Below are positions 15,803 to 22,533 of a stretch of DNA of 41,444 nucleotides, in pieces. The stretch's first letter is position 1. Each line of letters opens with the position of its first letter. The translations under genes and the position numbers were made by a program. This DNA comes from an uncultured Verrucomicrobiota bacterium. Lineage in GTDB: Bacteria; Verrucomicrobiota; Verrucomicrobiia; Verrucomicrobiales; Verrucomicrobiaceae. Location of the stretch: positions 1 to 41,444 of the forward strand of contig CAINXC010000520.1 of assembly GCA_903854655.1 (NCBI GenBank), read 5' to 3'. The notes below the pieces were generated by a model. That model saw nothing but the letters and a program-made list of their open reading frames with translations, made no database searches and was not told the origin of the DNA.

Positions 15803-16740
15803 CGCGTGTTTACCATGTCGGTGAATTGGTCCAGCAGCGTCTTGAGTTCGCTTCGCCTTGGCAAGGTTTCGAGCCACTCGCTGGGAATGCTTGAATGCCC
15901 GTAGCACACCCCCGCAAGCCCTCCGGCGACGCAGCCTGTGGTGTCGGCATCCCAGCCAAGATTCACCGCCTTCAAGACACAATCGGCATAGCTGCGCGTG
16001 GTCAGCAGACACCAGAGCGAGGCTGTGAGCGTCTCCATCACGTAGCCGCCTGAGCGAATTTCGCTTTCCGGGATCAATGCGATGTCACGCGACAACAAGT
16101 CCCGAAACACGCCACTTTCGGGATGCCTCTCATACTGACCATAGAAGCACGCCAGGGCCACCTTGATGGCTTCCTCAGCCCGCAAACCATCGACCAGTGA
16201 GCGGACCATCATGCCATAAAACACACAGGCCATCTGCGAACGCAAATGCCCATGGGTGATGGCCGAGGCGCGAAAAATCCGGTTCACGAAGGCTTGCTCG
16301 TCTTCGCGCTGCGAGGCCAGCACGACTGGCAGGATGCGCATGAGGGAGCCGTTGCCGTTGTCGAGGTGACCTTTGCCTCCCGCCTGTTCAGCAGGCACTC
16401 CGTTGGGGATGCGAGTCAACGCGGAGGCCGTTGCATTGCCAACGTCGAACACCTCGCCGTGTGCGGACCAGTGTCCTGCATTGTACCAGCGCACGAACCG
16501 CTCCCCCATGTCCTGGGTGTCAAAGCCCTTTTCGACGAGGCTTTCAGCCGAACACAGCAGCAGAGAGCCATCGTCCGACCAGGTGCCCGCCGGTTGATTG
16601 TGAGTGCCAAAGGCTCTCATTCCGAGCACCGGGTCGGCACGACGTGCATCGCGCCCCTGAAACTCCACCGGCACCCCAAGGGCATCGCCGACAAGCGAGC
16701 CCCACAGGCCGCCAAGAACACGTTGTTGAATGGTGATCAT
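15799..16740 (-). CDS. ADP-ribosylglycohydrolase (DraG/ARH family)
   Basis: A 313-residue metal-dependent hydrolase that removes ADP-ribose from proteins or small acceptors. The family's metal ligands are visible: GSLVGDALGVPVEF (~14-27), the S/T-D-D motif in TWSDDGSLL (~53-61), GNGSLMRILPVVL in mid-protein, and the C-terminal GWDADTTGCVAGGLAG that normally reads G.DTDT. The start ATG 16740-16738 is preferred over an upstream in-frame ATG (16767) because the domain begins right after it. Preceded by a 145-bp gap holding an inverted repeat and followed, via ATGA, by the membrane-protein gene. The substrate could be an ADP-ribosylated protein, RNA or ADP-ribose phosphate ester. Confidence 0.9.
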   Translation of the reverse strand: MITIQQRVLGGLWGSLVGDALGVPVEFQGRDARRADPVLGMRAFGTHNQPAGTWSDDGSLLLCSAESLVEKGFDTQDMGERFVRWYNAGHWSAHGEVFDVGNATASALTRIPNGVPAEQAGGKGHLDNGNGSLMRILPVVLASQREDEQAFVNRIFRASAITHGHLRSQMACVFYGMMVRSLVDGLRAEEAIKVALACFYGQYERHPESGVFRDLLSRDIALIPESEIRSGGYVMETLTASLWCLLTTRSYADCVLKAVNLGWDADTTGCVAGGLAGVCYGHSSIPSEWLETLPRRSELKTLLDQFTDMVNTR

Positions 16741-16769
16741 GAAGTTTATCAGGTGAGCCACTTGCAAAA

Positions 16770-16858
16770 CCTCTGCGGCCTCCGCCTCTCAGCCTCTCTG
16801 CGGCAAGGCGGAGTCACCCGTAAGCTCGTTTGGCCGCAGAGAGGCAGAGGATGCGGAG
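16770..16858. repeat. Inverted repeat of CTCTGCG words between kptA and the glycohydrolase gene
   Basis: 16770-16804 reads as degenerate copies of CCTCTGCGG/CCTCCGCC. 16833-16858 is the near-exact reverse complement, with an uninterrupted 12-bp core (CCTCTCTGCGGC / GCCGCAGAGAGG). In the minus-strand transcript it forms a strong stem-loop between kptA and the ADP-ribosylglycohydrolase gene. It may separate the cluster into two expression units or stabilise RNA ends. No terminator T-run follows on the minus strand. Confidence 0.8.
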
Positions 16859-16885
16859 ATCATTTTTTTGGGGGTTCCAAGCGCT

Positions 16886-17434
16886 TCAGGCGGGAAACTC
16901 AATGTATGATACTGGAACAGCATCTACCAGCCAGACACCGTTGGTGGAGCAGAAGAAGGTGTGCCCCGCGCGATGCATCTCCTGCGCCCGGATCACCAGC
17001 AGCACCGGCGTGCCGTGGCGCTCGCCCACCTGCGTGGTCACCTTCGTTTCCGCCGAAAGATGCACGTGATGCCGCTCCATCTTGAGCAGCCCCTGCGCAC
17101 GAATGGAATCGAGGAACCGCGTGGCCGTGCCATGGTAAAGGATCTCCGGCGGCGTGCGCGGCTCATACTGCAAGTCCACCTCCACCGAATGTCCTTGATT
17201 GGCGCGGATGCGCGTGCGGTCCTCATTGAAAGCGAAGCGCTGCTTGTCACTGCCGGCGACCACACGTTCGAGCTGCTCGCGGTCAATGAGCTTCCCGTGC
17301 GCGACACACCCGGCAAGCAGGGTGTCCACATCCACCCATCCCGCATCGTCCAGGGTGACGCCCGCCGCCTCCGGTTCATGCCGCAGCACGAGGCTGAGGA
17401 ACTTGCTGGTCTTGATGTCGTTATTGGAACTCAT
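16886..17434 (-). CDS. kptA: RNA 2'-phosphotransferase KptA/Tpt1
   Basis: A 182-residue Tpt1-family enzyme that transfers an internal RNA 2'-phosphate to NAD+, releasing nicotinamide and ADP-ribose 1'',2''-cyclic phosphate. The Arg-His-Arg-Arg catalytic quartet falls at the expected spacing: R18 and H19 (LSLVLRHEP), R65 (KQRFAF) and R121 (MERHHVHLS). IRANQGHSV (~76-84), ILYHGTATRFLDSI (~98-111) and NGVWLV (~165-170) are also characteristic. Start ATG 17434-17432 overlaps the preceding stop (ATGA). Bacteria generally lack the tRNA ligase that makes 2'-phosphate junctions, so the natural substrate here is unclear. Family members can also ADP-ribosylate nucleic-acid 5'-phosphates. Confidence 0.95.
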   Translation of the reverse strand: MSSNNDIKTSKFLSLVLRHEPEAAGVTLDDAGWVDVDTLLAGCVAHGKLIDREQLERVVAGSDKQRFAFNEDRTRIRANQGHSVEVDLQYEPRTPPEILYHGTATRFLDSIRAQGLLKMERHHVHLSAETKVTTQVGERHGTPVLLVIRAQEMHRAGHTFFCSTNGVWLVDAVPVSYIEFPA

Positions 17435-17778
17435 GGCGAAGGAAAACGTCGGCTGACCTCGATGAGGCCGATGATGTGGCGGTTGAACTCCGCAAGTTCT
17501 TCGGCGGGAACCCAAAGCTCCTGATGCTCGCGACCGCCCACGCACTGAGGTTCGAAGCGTGCGAGGTACGCCGCATCAACCGCAAAGCGCGTTACAAAGC
17601 CGGAGCCGGAGGCGGGCACGTTCCAGTCGCGGGCGATTTGGACAGCATAGTCTTCATTCATCACGGGATAGAAAATCGGCTGCTCGGGCAATCTTGGCGG
17701 GAAAGCTTTCCAGCCGCTCTGCTCAATCAACGCAAGCTCCTCCGGGCCAACCGGTCGATACAGTGCAGTGGTGTTCAT
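17431..17778 (-). CDS. Small 'ADP-ribosylation/crystallin J1'-type protein
   Basis: A 115-residue soluble protein. Recognisable blocks are [18 protein letters not shown] (~5-22), [20 protein letters not shown] (~24-43), QIARDW (~47-52), GFVTRFAV (~59-66) and [20 protein letters not shown] (~82-101). I associate this pattern with small proteins carrying the database name ADP-ribosylation/crystallin J1; that name reflects loose similarity, not an assay. The beta-strand pattern and the ...[12 protein letters not shown]...Y.....ARDW order recall ADP-ribosyltransferase-like folds, which is an inference. Both ends overlap neighbours by ATGA: nrtR upstream, kptA downstream. The tight coupling is the best hint that it works with NAD or ADP-ribose. 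Confidence 0.6.
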   Translation of the reverse strand: MNTTALYRPVGPEELALIEQSGWKAFPPRLPEQPIFYPVMNEDYAVQIARDWNVPASGSGFVTRFAVDAAYLARFEPQCVGGREHQELWVPAEELAEFNRHIIGLIEVSRRFPSP

Positions 17779-18464
17779 AGCTCGAAAAGAAATCCCCTCT
17801 TCTTCAGCCGCTCATACTTCGCGGGGTTGAAGCGATGGAGCTGGGCGGGGCGGTGGGGGCCGTCGCGGTTGGTTTCGTCCAGGGCTTCCAGCAGGTCGAA
17901 GCCGAGGACCTTCTTGCGGAAGTTGCGCTTGTCGATGGCGGTGCCGAGCACGGTTTCGTAGAGGTGCTGGAGCTGGCTGAGGGTGAATTTTTCGGGCAGC
18001 AGCTCGAAGCCGATGGGCTGGTAGCGGAGCTTGCCGCGCAGGCGCTCCAGGCCGGTTTGCAGGATCGTGGCGTGATCGAAGGCGAGCGGCGGCGTTGCGG
18101 CGACGGGGAACCATTGGGCGTCGCTGGCATCGGTGGCGGCGCGAGTGGAATGATCGGCCATCTTCACCAGGGCGTAATACGCCACGCTCACCACGCGCTC
18201 GCGCGGGTCGCGCTTCACCTCGCCGAAGGTGTAGAGCTGCTCCAGATACACCTGGTGCAGGCCAGTTTCTTCCTCCAGCTCGCGGCGCACGGCGTCATCC
18301 AGGGTTTCCTGCACGCGCACGAAGCCGCCCGGCAGCGCCCAGCGTCCCTTGAACGGGGCCAGCCCGCGCTTGATGAGCAGGACCTTCAGCTCCGCCTCGT
18401 CGAAGCCGAACACGACGGCATCCACGGTGAGCGCGGCTCTCGGGAATTCGTATTGGTGTGGCAT
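17775..18464 (-). CDS. nrtR: NrtR-like Nudix-domain transcriptional regulator of NAD metabolism
   Basis: A 229-residue protein. Residues ~8-140 form a Nudix domain with a complete Nudix box starting at G47: G-x5-E-x7-R-E-L-x-E-E-x-G-L, all key residues kept. Residues ~150-229 form a winged-helix-like domain ([40 protein letters not shown]), the NrtR arrangement. NrtR proteins typically repress NAD genes and release DNA on binding ADP-ribose or related ligands. The intact Nudix box means it may also hydrolyse ADP-ribose. Start ATG 18464-18462; an in-frame GTG at 18491 would run through the palindrome at 18476-18492. First gene of the cluster, so probably autoregulated. Confidence 0.85.
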   Translation of the reverse strand: MPHQYEFPRAALTVDAVVFGFDEAELKVLLIKRGLAPFKGRWALPGGFVRVQETLDDAVRRELEEETGLHQVYLEQLYTFGEVKRDPRERVVSVAYYALVKMADHSTRAATDASDAQWFPVAATPPLAFDHATILQTGLERLRGKLRYQPIGFELLPEKFTLSQLQHLYETVLGTAIDKRNFRKKVLGFDLLEALDETNRDGPHRPAQLHRFNPAKYERLKKRGFLFEL

Positions 18465-18475
18465 GGGGCTATGAA

Positions 18476-18492
18476 AGTGTATATTTGACACT
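18476..18492 (-). promoter_or_regulatory. Palindrome upstream of nrtR, candidate NrtR operator
   Basis: AGTGT (18476-18480), 7-base AT-rich spacer ATATTTG, ACACT (18488-18492): perfect 5-bp arms, 11 bases upstream of the nrtR ATG. On the minus strand it contains TATACA, a plausible -10 hexamer, with a weak TTTCCG 17 bases further up. Binding here would block transcription of the whole cluster. The match to known NrtR sites was not computed. Confidence 0.5.
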
Positions 18493-18530
18493 AAGTAAAG
18501 CGGAAATGAGGACGGGGAGGTTTTTCTCTC

Positions 18531-18836
18531 ATGTGGCTCATGCCGCCTTTGGCGTGAATCGAAAGGATTGCCCGAAGCGCCGGATTTCTATTCCAGCGCT
18601 ATGGCAGGCACAAAGCACAGAGCCTTGATCGAGGCGCTTCGCGCGTTTGTTTTTGTACCCCGTCGGGGGCGACGGTAGCCACTTTGGGCGCGGCTCAGGC
18701 AAAGTGGCTCACGCGGCCCTCCGCGTGAATCAAATGGAATGCGCGGAGCGCCTGGATCATTGCCGCTGGGGAACGGTGGATGTTTGGCGCTGCGCGCGAG
18801 ATTTGGTTTCACGTCGGGGGCGACGTGAGCCACTTT
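18531..18836. repeat. Cluster of four REP-like elements in alternating orientation
   Basis: Four ~50-bp copies: 18531-18581 (reverse), 18634-18686 (forward), 18701-18752 (reverse), 18786-18836 (forward). The forward consensus begins GGCGCT.CGCGC, passes a T-rich link, forms a hairpin with a G-rich tetraloop, and ends in AG.CACTTT. Stem arms differ between copies but stay paired: CCGTCG/CGACGG, CACGCGG/CCGCGTG, ACGTCG/CGACGT. A fifth copy is at 36446-36498. The 393-bp gap between nrtR and the sulfatase gene (18465-18857) holds this cluster and the nrtR operator region; I see no gene in it. Confidence 0.85.
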
Positions 18837-18857
18837 CTTTATCTGCACGGATGCCCG

Positions 18858-20414
18858 CTATGGCAGCGGCTTCTTCTCCACATCGGAGGGGCTGATCCAG
18901 CCGGAGCTGACCTTGTCGCCGCGCATGAACTTTTCGTAGTAGCCGACGTTGCCTTTTTGCGCGTGCTCGTACTGGTCGAAGAGGTAACCCTTGCCTTCGA
19001 GGCGGGGGTCCTCCTGCTGCTTGAGTTCGGCGTAGAGCTGGTCATGGAGGCGGGTCTTGATGGCCGTGGCATCGGGCCGGGCGGCGACATTGGTCATGAA
19101 ATCGGGGTCCTTGCGCAGATCGTAGAACTCCTCGCCTGGGCGCAGGCCGAAGCACAGGGCCCAGAAGGGATCATCGGCGTTCTTGCGATGGGCGTCGATG
19201 ACGTAAGTCTTGGTCGCCCCGGCATCGCAGTCCATGTAGCCGGTTTCGGGATTGCCGGCGGGCCAGCGCGTGGGCTCGAAGTTCTCCAGGTACAGGTGAT
19301 CGCGGGTGATGATGCCGCGCGTGGGGTAGCCCCAGTCGTGCGGGCGGCCCACATCGGTGCGTTCCTTGCCGATGAGCACGTGGTCACGGGCGGCGGTGAC
19401 CTGGCCTGATTTTTCGGAATACAAGATGTCTGTTAGGCTGCGTCCGGTGATGGGCGCCATGCCGCTGTCCGACTGCTTCAGCCCGGCAAGCTCCAGGAAG
19501 GTGGGGGCGATGTCGATGAAGCTGATGAAGTCCTCAATCACGCGGCCCGGCTGGCGGATGCCGTTCTTCCACATGGCGGCGAAGGGCACGCGGTTGGCCA
19601 TGGTGTTGGTGTTGCCCTTGCTGCGCGGGAAGGGCATGCCGTGGTCGCTGGTGACGATGACGAGGGTGTTGTCGAGCAGGCCGCGCTTCGCCAGGTTCTC
19701 CAGCATGAGACCCAGATGGTGGTCGTAGTACTCGACCTCGAAGGCGTAGTCGAGCATGTCGTTGCGCACCGTGTCGTTGTCCGGCCAGTAGGCGGGCACA
19801 TGGTCGATGTCTGTGAGCTTCTTGCCGCCTTTGGCGACACCGGAGCCGAACTCATAGGGGCGGTGCGGCTCGACGGAGCCGTACCAGAAGACCCAGGGCT
19901 TGTCCTTGGGCGCGGCGTTGAGGAAGTCATCAAAGTTCGCGGCGTAGTCGTTGCTGCTGATCTCCGGCGTGGGCGGCACTGTCTTGTGCTTGTTAAACGG
20001 CAGGCCGGTCATCTGCCGGGGCTTGCCGTTCGCGTCGTTGGCAATGCCCGGCCCCCAGCCCTTCATCGTGTGGCCCACGAACCAGCCGTGCTCCGCCAGC
20101 GCCTCGCCCCAGCTTTTGAACTCCGTGGGAAAGTAGCAGATGTGGTTGGCCGCCGCCTTGAGCTGCCAGGTGTTGCGGCCGGTGATGATGCAGGCGCGTG
20201 AGGGAGCGCACTTGGCCATGGGCGTGTAGGCGTGGTTGAACAGCAGGCCCTCCCGCGCCACGCGGTCGAAATTCGGCGTCCTGATCCACGGCGTGCCATA
20301 AGCGCCGGCATGAGCGCCCCAGTCATCGGCGATGGCGAAAAGAATGTTGGGCCGGTCGGCGGCGAGAAGCGGGGAGCCAAAGGCCAGGACAAGGAGAAAG
20401 AGAAGGCGTTGCAT
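18858..20414 (-). CDS. Secreted sulfatase (formylglycine type)
   Basis: A 518-residue arylsulfatase-like enzyme. Residues 1-18 ([18 protein letters not shown]) are a signal peptide, so it acts in the periplasm or outside. The metal-binding Asp pair is in [13 protein letters not shown] (~20-32). The formylglycine site is C-A-P-S-R followed by [10 protein letters not shown], the Cys-type sequence that needs an anaerobic- or FGE-type maturase. [12 protein letters not shown] carries the second metal Asp-His, and YDLRKDP is the usual C-terminal block. No maturase is in the window. Typical substrates are sulfated polysaccharides; the exact one is unknown. A REP-like hairpin lies 22 bp beyond its stop. 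Confidence 0.92.
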   Translation of the reverse strand: MQRLLFLLVLAFGSPLLAADRPNILFAIADDWGAHAGAYGTPWIRTPNFDRVAREGLLFNHAYTPMAKCAPSRACIITGRNTWQLKAAANHICYFPTEFKSWGEALAEHGWFVGHTMKGWGPGIANDANGKPRQMTGLPFNKHKTVPPTPEISSNDYAANFDDFLNAAPKDKPWVFWYGSVEPHRPYEFGSGVAKGGKKLTDIDHVPAYWPDNDTVRNDMLDYAFEVEYYDHHLGLMLENLAKRGLLDNTLVIVTSDHGMPFPRSKGNTNTMANRVPFAAMWKNGIRQPGRVIEDFISFIDIAPTFLELAGLKQSDSGMAPITGRSLTDILYSEKSGQVTAARDHVLIGKERTDVGRPHDWGYPTRGIITRDHLYLENFEPTRWPAGNPETGYMDCDAGATKTYVIDAHRKNADDPFWALCFGLRPGEEFYDLRKDPDFMTNVAARPDATAIKTRLHDQLYAELKQQEDPRLEGKGYLFDQYEHAQKGNVGYYEKFMRGDKVSSGWISPSDVEKKPLP

Positions 20415-20497
20415 CACGGCAGTTGAAACGTGGAAAAAAGGCGCATCTGGCGAAGAAGAATCTCGCCTTGCCGCCCTTCCTTTGTCAGCATCCGGCA

Positions 20498-20992
20498 ATG
20501 AATTGGAAACGGATTGTCCTGGTGTGCGCGGGGTTGCTGTTTGTGTGGGTTGCCATCTGGGCCATCATCACTTTCAGCGCCTCGGAGGAAACGCAGATGC
20601 TCAAGCAGCAGCAGCGCTTCATCACGGCGCTGGAGCAGCGCAAGTGGAGCCGGGTCGATTCGATGGTCTGCAACGATTACGACGACGGAGGCCTAGACGC
20701 CGGCGGAGTGAAAGCGGCGATGCGCCAGGCGCTGGGCGGCTTCTTCGCGCTCTCCATCACCCCGGAGATCACCAAGGTGCAGGTGGTGCACGGGCTGGGC
20801 GTGGTGCAGACCCGGCTGAAGGTGGAAGGCAACGGCGCGGGGCTGAGCGCGATGGTGGTGGCCGAGGCCCGGCGCATCAAGAAGCCCTGGTTCTTCCACT
20901 GGCACAAGCGCGGCTTCTGGCCCTGGAGCTGGGAGCTGGTGCAGATACACAATGATGAACTGGTGGTGCCTCCCGGCGCGCTGGAGCAGTGA
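20498..20992 (+). CDS. Hypothetical single-pass membrane protein
   Basis: A 164-residue protein with an N-terminal membrane anchor (~4-26, [20 protein letters not shown]), probably uncleaved, then a soluble domain. The order of a helix ([17 protein letters not shown]), FF.LSI in the middle and strands TRLKVEGNG and [11 protein letters not shown] recalls an NTF2-like/SnoaL fold with its nuclear-transport-factor-type cone, which is an inference. The ATG at 20498 follows repeat-free sequence. It is divergent from the sulfatase gene (83-bp gap). Function unknown. Confidence 0.7.
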   Translation: MNWKRIVLVCAGLLFVWVAIWAIITFSASEETQMLKQQQRFITALEQRKWSRVDSMVCNDYDDGGLDAGGVKAAMRQALGGFFALSITPEITKVQVVHGLGVVQTRLKVEGNGAGLSAMVVAEARRIKKPWFFHWHKRGFWPWSWELVQIHNDELVVPPGALEQ

Positions 20993-21110
20993 GGAGCCAA
21001 AGAAAAGTTCCCGGTTAGAGCATGCAACCAGTATGCAGCCTGTGTAAGGAACCTGAAAAAATGCGACGCATCCTTCCCACTAATCCACGAACGCCAACGG
21101 CGTTCCGCAA

Positions 21111-21314
21111 TTGAGCCCAGGGTTGGCACAACCCTGGGACACATCAGAGCGAGGTTCCGAACCCGGAACGGGTTCCGTCCCGAACGCCCCCACGCCTTTC
21201 CCCGGCCCGCCGCCCCGAACCGGACACAACCCGTTCCGGGTTGAATGCATCGCCCTCGCCAGACCCAGGGTTGTTCCAACCCTGGGCTCAAATCCTGAAG
21301 CCCTTCAGGCTTCC
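21111..21314. repeat. Large intergenic inverted-repeat element
   Basis: Left arm ~21111-21174 and right arm ~21227-21292 are imperfect reverse complements. Each contains the sub-palindrome CCCAGGGTTG..CAACCCTGGG and an AACCCGGAACGGGTT-type palindrome. A further hairpin GAAGC..GCTTC ends near 21314. Together with copy A of a 53-bp direct repeat (21349-21401) this occupies the 407-bp gap 20993-21399; no gene is seen there. Confidence 0.8.
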
Positions 21315-21348
21315 GACAGTGGCTGCGCAATGATTCAAATTGCGCTAC

Positions 21349-21401
21349 TCCCACCCGCGCACCTTCAGATGCACCTGCGCCACTTTGCCCATGTAGTGGT
21401 C
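21349..21401. repeat. 53-bp direct repeat, copy A
   Basis: Identical over 53 bases to 21896-21948. It is the old 3' end of the TPR gene: on the minus strand it can still be read as DHYMGKVAQVHLKVRGW. The stop codon of the DUF4375-like gene (21400-21402) overlaps its edge. Confidence 0.9.
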
Positions 21402-21819
21402 ACTCCGCAGTGACCAACGCGAGCAAAGCTCGAATAATTTGCGGTTCCCGCGAATAAACCTCTGCTGAAAGACAGCGCAGCTCAGCACCATGCATCCGTC
21501 GGAAATTGTCAAAATCAGGTGGGTCGACATCCTGGTTCTGCAGGAGGTAACCAAGGAGCGTTTGCGCCCCCTGATTTATGGCCGCTGCGACTTCTTCAAG
21601 CTGCAGATCAATCAAATCACCAATGACTTGGTCGATGGGGAAGATGTCACTGATGACAAATAAATACCCTTCAATTCCTCTGTTTTCGATGAGTCCGAGA
21701 GAATGATAGACACGGAGAATGACCTTCTCTGACGGGGTCAACGATTCAATGCCGGACACTTTCTCCTTGGCGGCGATCTTGATGAATGCCGCGTCGACCC
21801 TTTCTTGTTCCGGGCTCAT
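21400..21819 (-). CDS. DMP19/DUF4375-like protein
   Basis: A 139-residue soluble, helical, acidic protein. The order LTPSEKVILRVYHSLGLIEN-RGIEGYL...LEEVAAAINQGAQTLLG resembles DUF4375/DMP19 proteins, where E-N-G-G-x-x-x-y/f and an alpha-helical repeat are typical; the GG is changed to RG here. Some members are immunity-like or DNA-mimic proteins, but the match is modest. Base composition is clearly lower in G+C than the flanking genes. The gene lies precisely between the two copies of a 53-bp direct repeat, a sign of insertion into the end of the TPR gene. Start ATG 21819-21817; an upstream in-frame ATG (21876) is less likely. Confidence 0.6.
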   Translation of the reverse strand: MSPEQERVDAAFIKIAAKEKVSGIESLTPSEKVILRVYHSLGLIENRGIEGYLFVISDIFPIDQVIGDLIDLQLEEVAAAINQGAQTLLGYLLQNQDVDPPDFDNFRRMHGAELRCLSAEVYSREPQIIRALLALVTAE

Positions 21820-21888
21820 ACAGTTCCGGGATCGACTTTTTCTCTTGTGGGCGGTTTTGTGGGGGCCTTGTGCCACTGTTGGCCTTCG

Positions 21889-22533
21889 TTACTTGTCCCA
21901 CCCGCGCACCTTCAGATGCACCTGCGCCACTTTGCCCATGTAGTGGTCCATGCTGTACTCGTGGGCGGCCTTGAGCATGTGCTCCTTGGCTTTCGCCGTG
22001 TCCTTCAATGCCTCGTAGTAGAGGCCCAGGTAGAGATGGGCGTAGCAGAGCTGGTTGCGCCGCTCCTCGTCATCGCCTGAGCTGGCGGCCTTGAGCACGG
22101 CCTCTTCGCTGCCGGTGCCGGCGAAGAGCTGGTGCACCTCCTTCATCGGCACGCGCGAATCGCCGACGATGGGGATGAAATGCTTGCGCGCGCCTTCCAC
22201 GCCTTCGAGGCGGGCCACGCACAGGAAGTGCCAGGCGGCGTTCTCCACATCGGCGGTGTTGACGGTCTGGTGAGTCTCGAACTGATCGCGGCCCTCGGCA
22301 AACTCGTCCGCGTAGTACAGCGCCAGACCGCGCTGCCAGAGCTGCGGCTTGGCAGAAGGAGCGAGCGCGATCAGCTTGTCGAAGGCGGCCACGCTGTCGG
22401 CGATCTTCGCCTCCATGAAGGCCTTCACGCCGAGGTCGAACAGCGCCCGTGGCGACTCCGCCTGCTGGGCTGCGGCCGAACCGGCCATGACCGCCACCGC
22501 CAGCGCAAGACTACTGGCCTGCCTCCGGAACAT
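21889..22533 (-). CDS. Secreted TPR-like protein
   Basis: A 214-residue protein with a signal peptide (~1-23, MFRRQASSLALAVAVMAGSAAA). Residues ~30-100 and ~160-205 contain tetratricopeptide-like helices (RALFDLGVKAFMEAKIADSV, AKPQLWQRGLALYYADEFAEG, CYAHLYLGLYYEALKDTAKA), so it probably binds partners in the periplasm. Start ATG 22533 overlaps the end of the upstream thioredoxin-like gene by 23 bp, implying coupled translation. The last 18 codons are copy B of the 53-bp direct repeat, so the 3' end was rebuilt or duplicated when the neighbouring cassette arrived. Confidence 0.8.
   Translation of the reverse strand: MFRRQASSLALAVAVMAGSAAAQQAESPRALFDLGVKAFMEAKIADSVAAFDKLIALAPSAKPQLWQRGLALYYADEFAEGRDQFETHQTVNTADVENAAWHFLCVARLEGVEGARKHFIPIVGDSRVPMKEVHQLFAGTGSEEAVLKAASSGDDEERRNQLCYAHLYLGLYYEALKDTAKAKEHMLKAAHEYSMDHYMGKVAQVHLKVRGWDK
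21896..21948. repeat. 53-bp direct repeat, copy B
   Basis: Perfect match of 21349-21401, 547 bp apart in the same orientation. It lies inside the coding end of the TPR gene and encodes its final residues except for the last codons. Confidence 0.9.

Noticed and set aside
18465..18491. GTG at 18491 as the nrtR start
   Set aside because: It would place the operator-like palindrome inside the coding region; ATG 18464 precedes the conserved domain directly.
21111..21314. Insertion sequence termini
   Set aside because: Inverted arms enclose only ~50 bp with no transposase and no target duplication.
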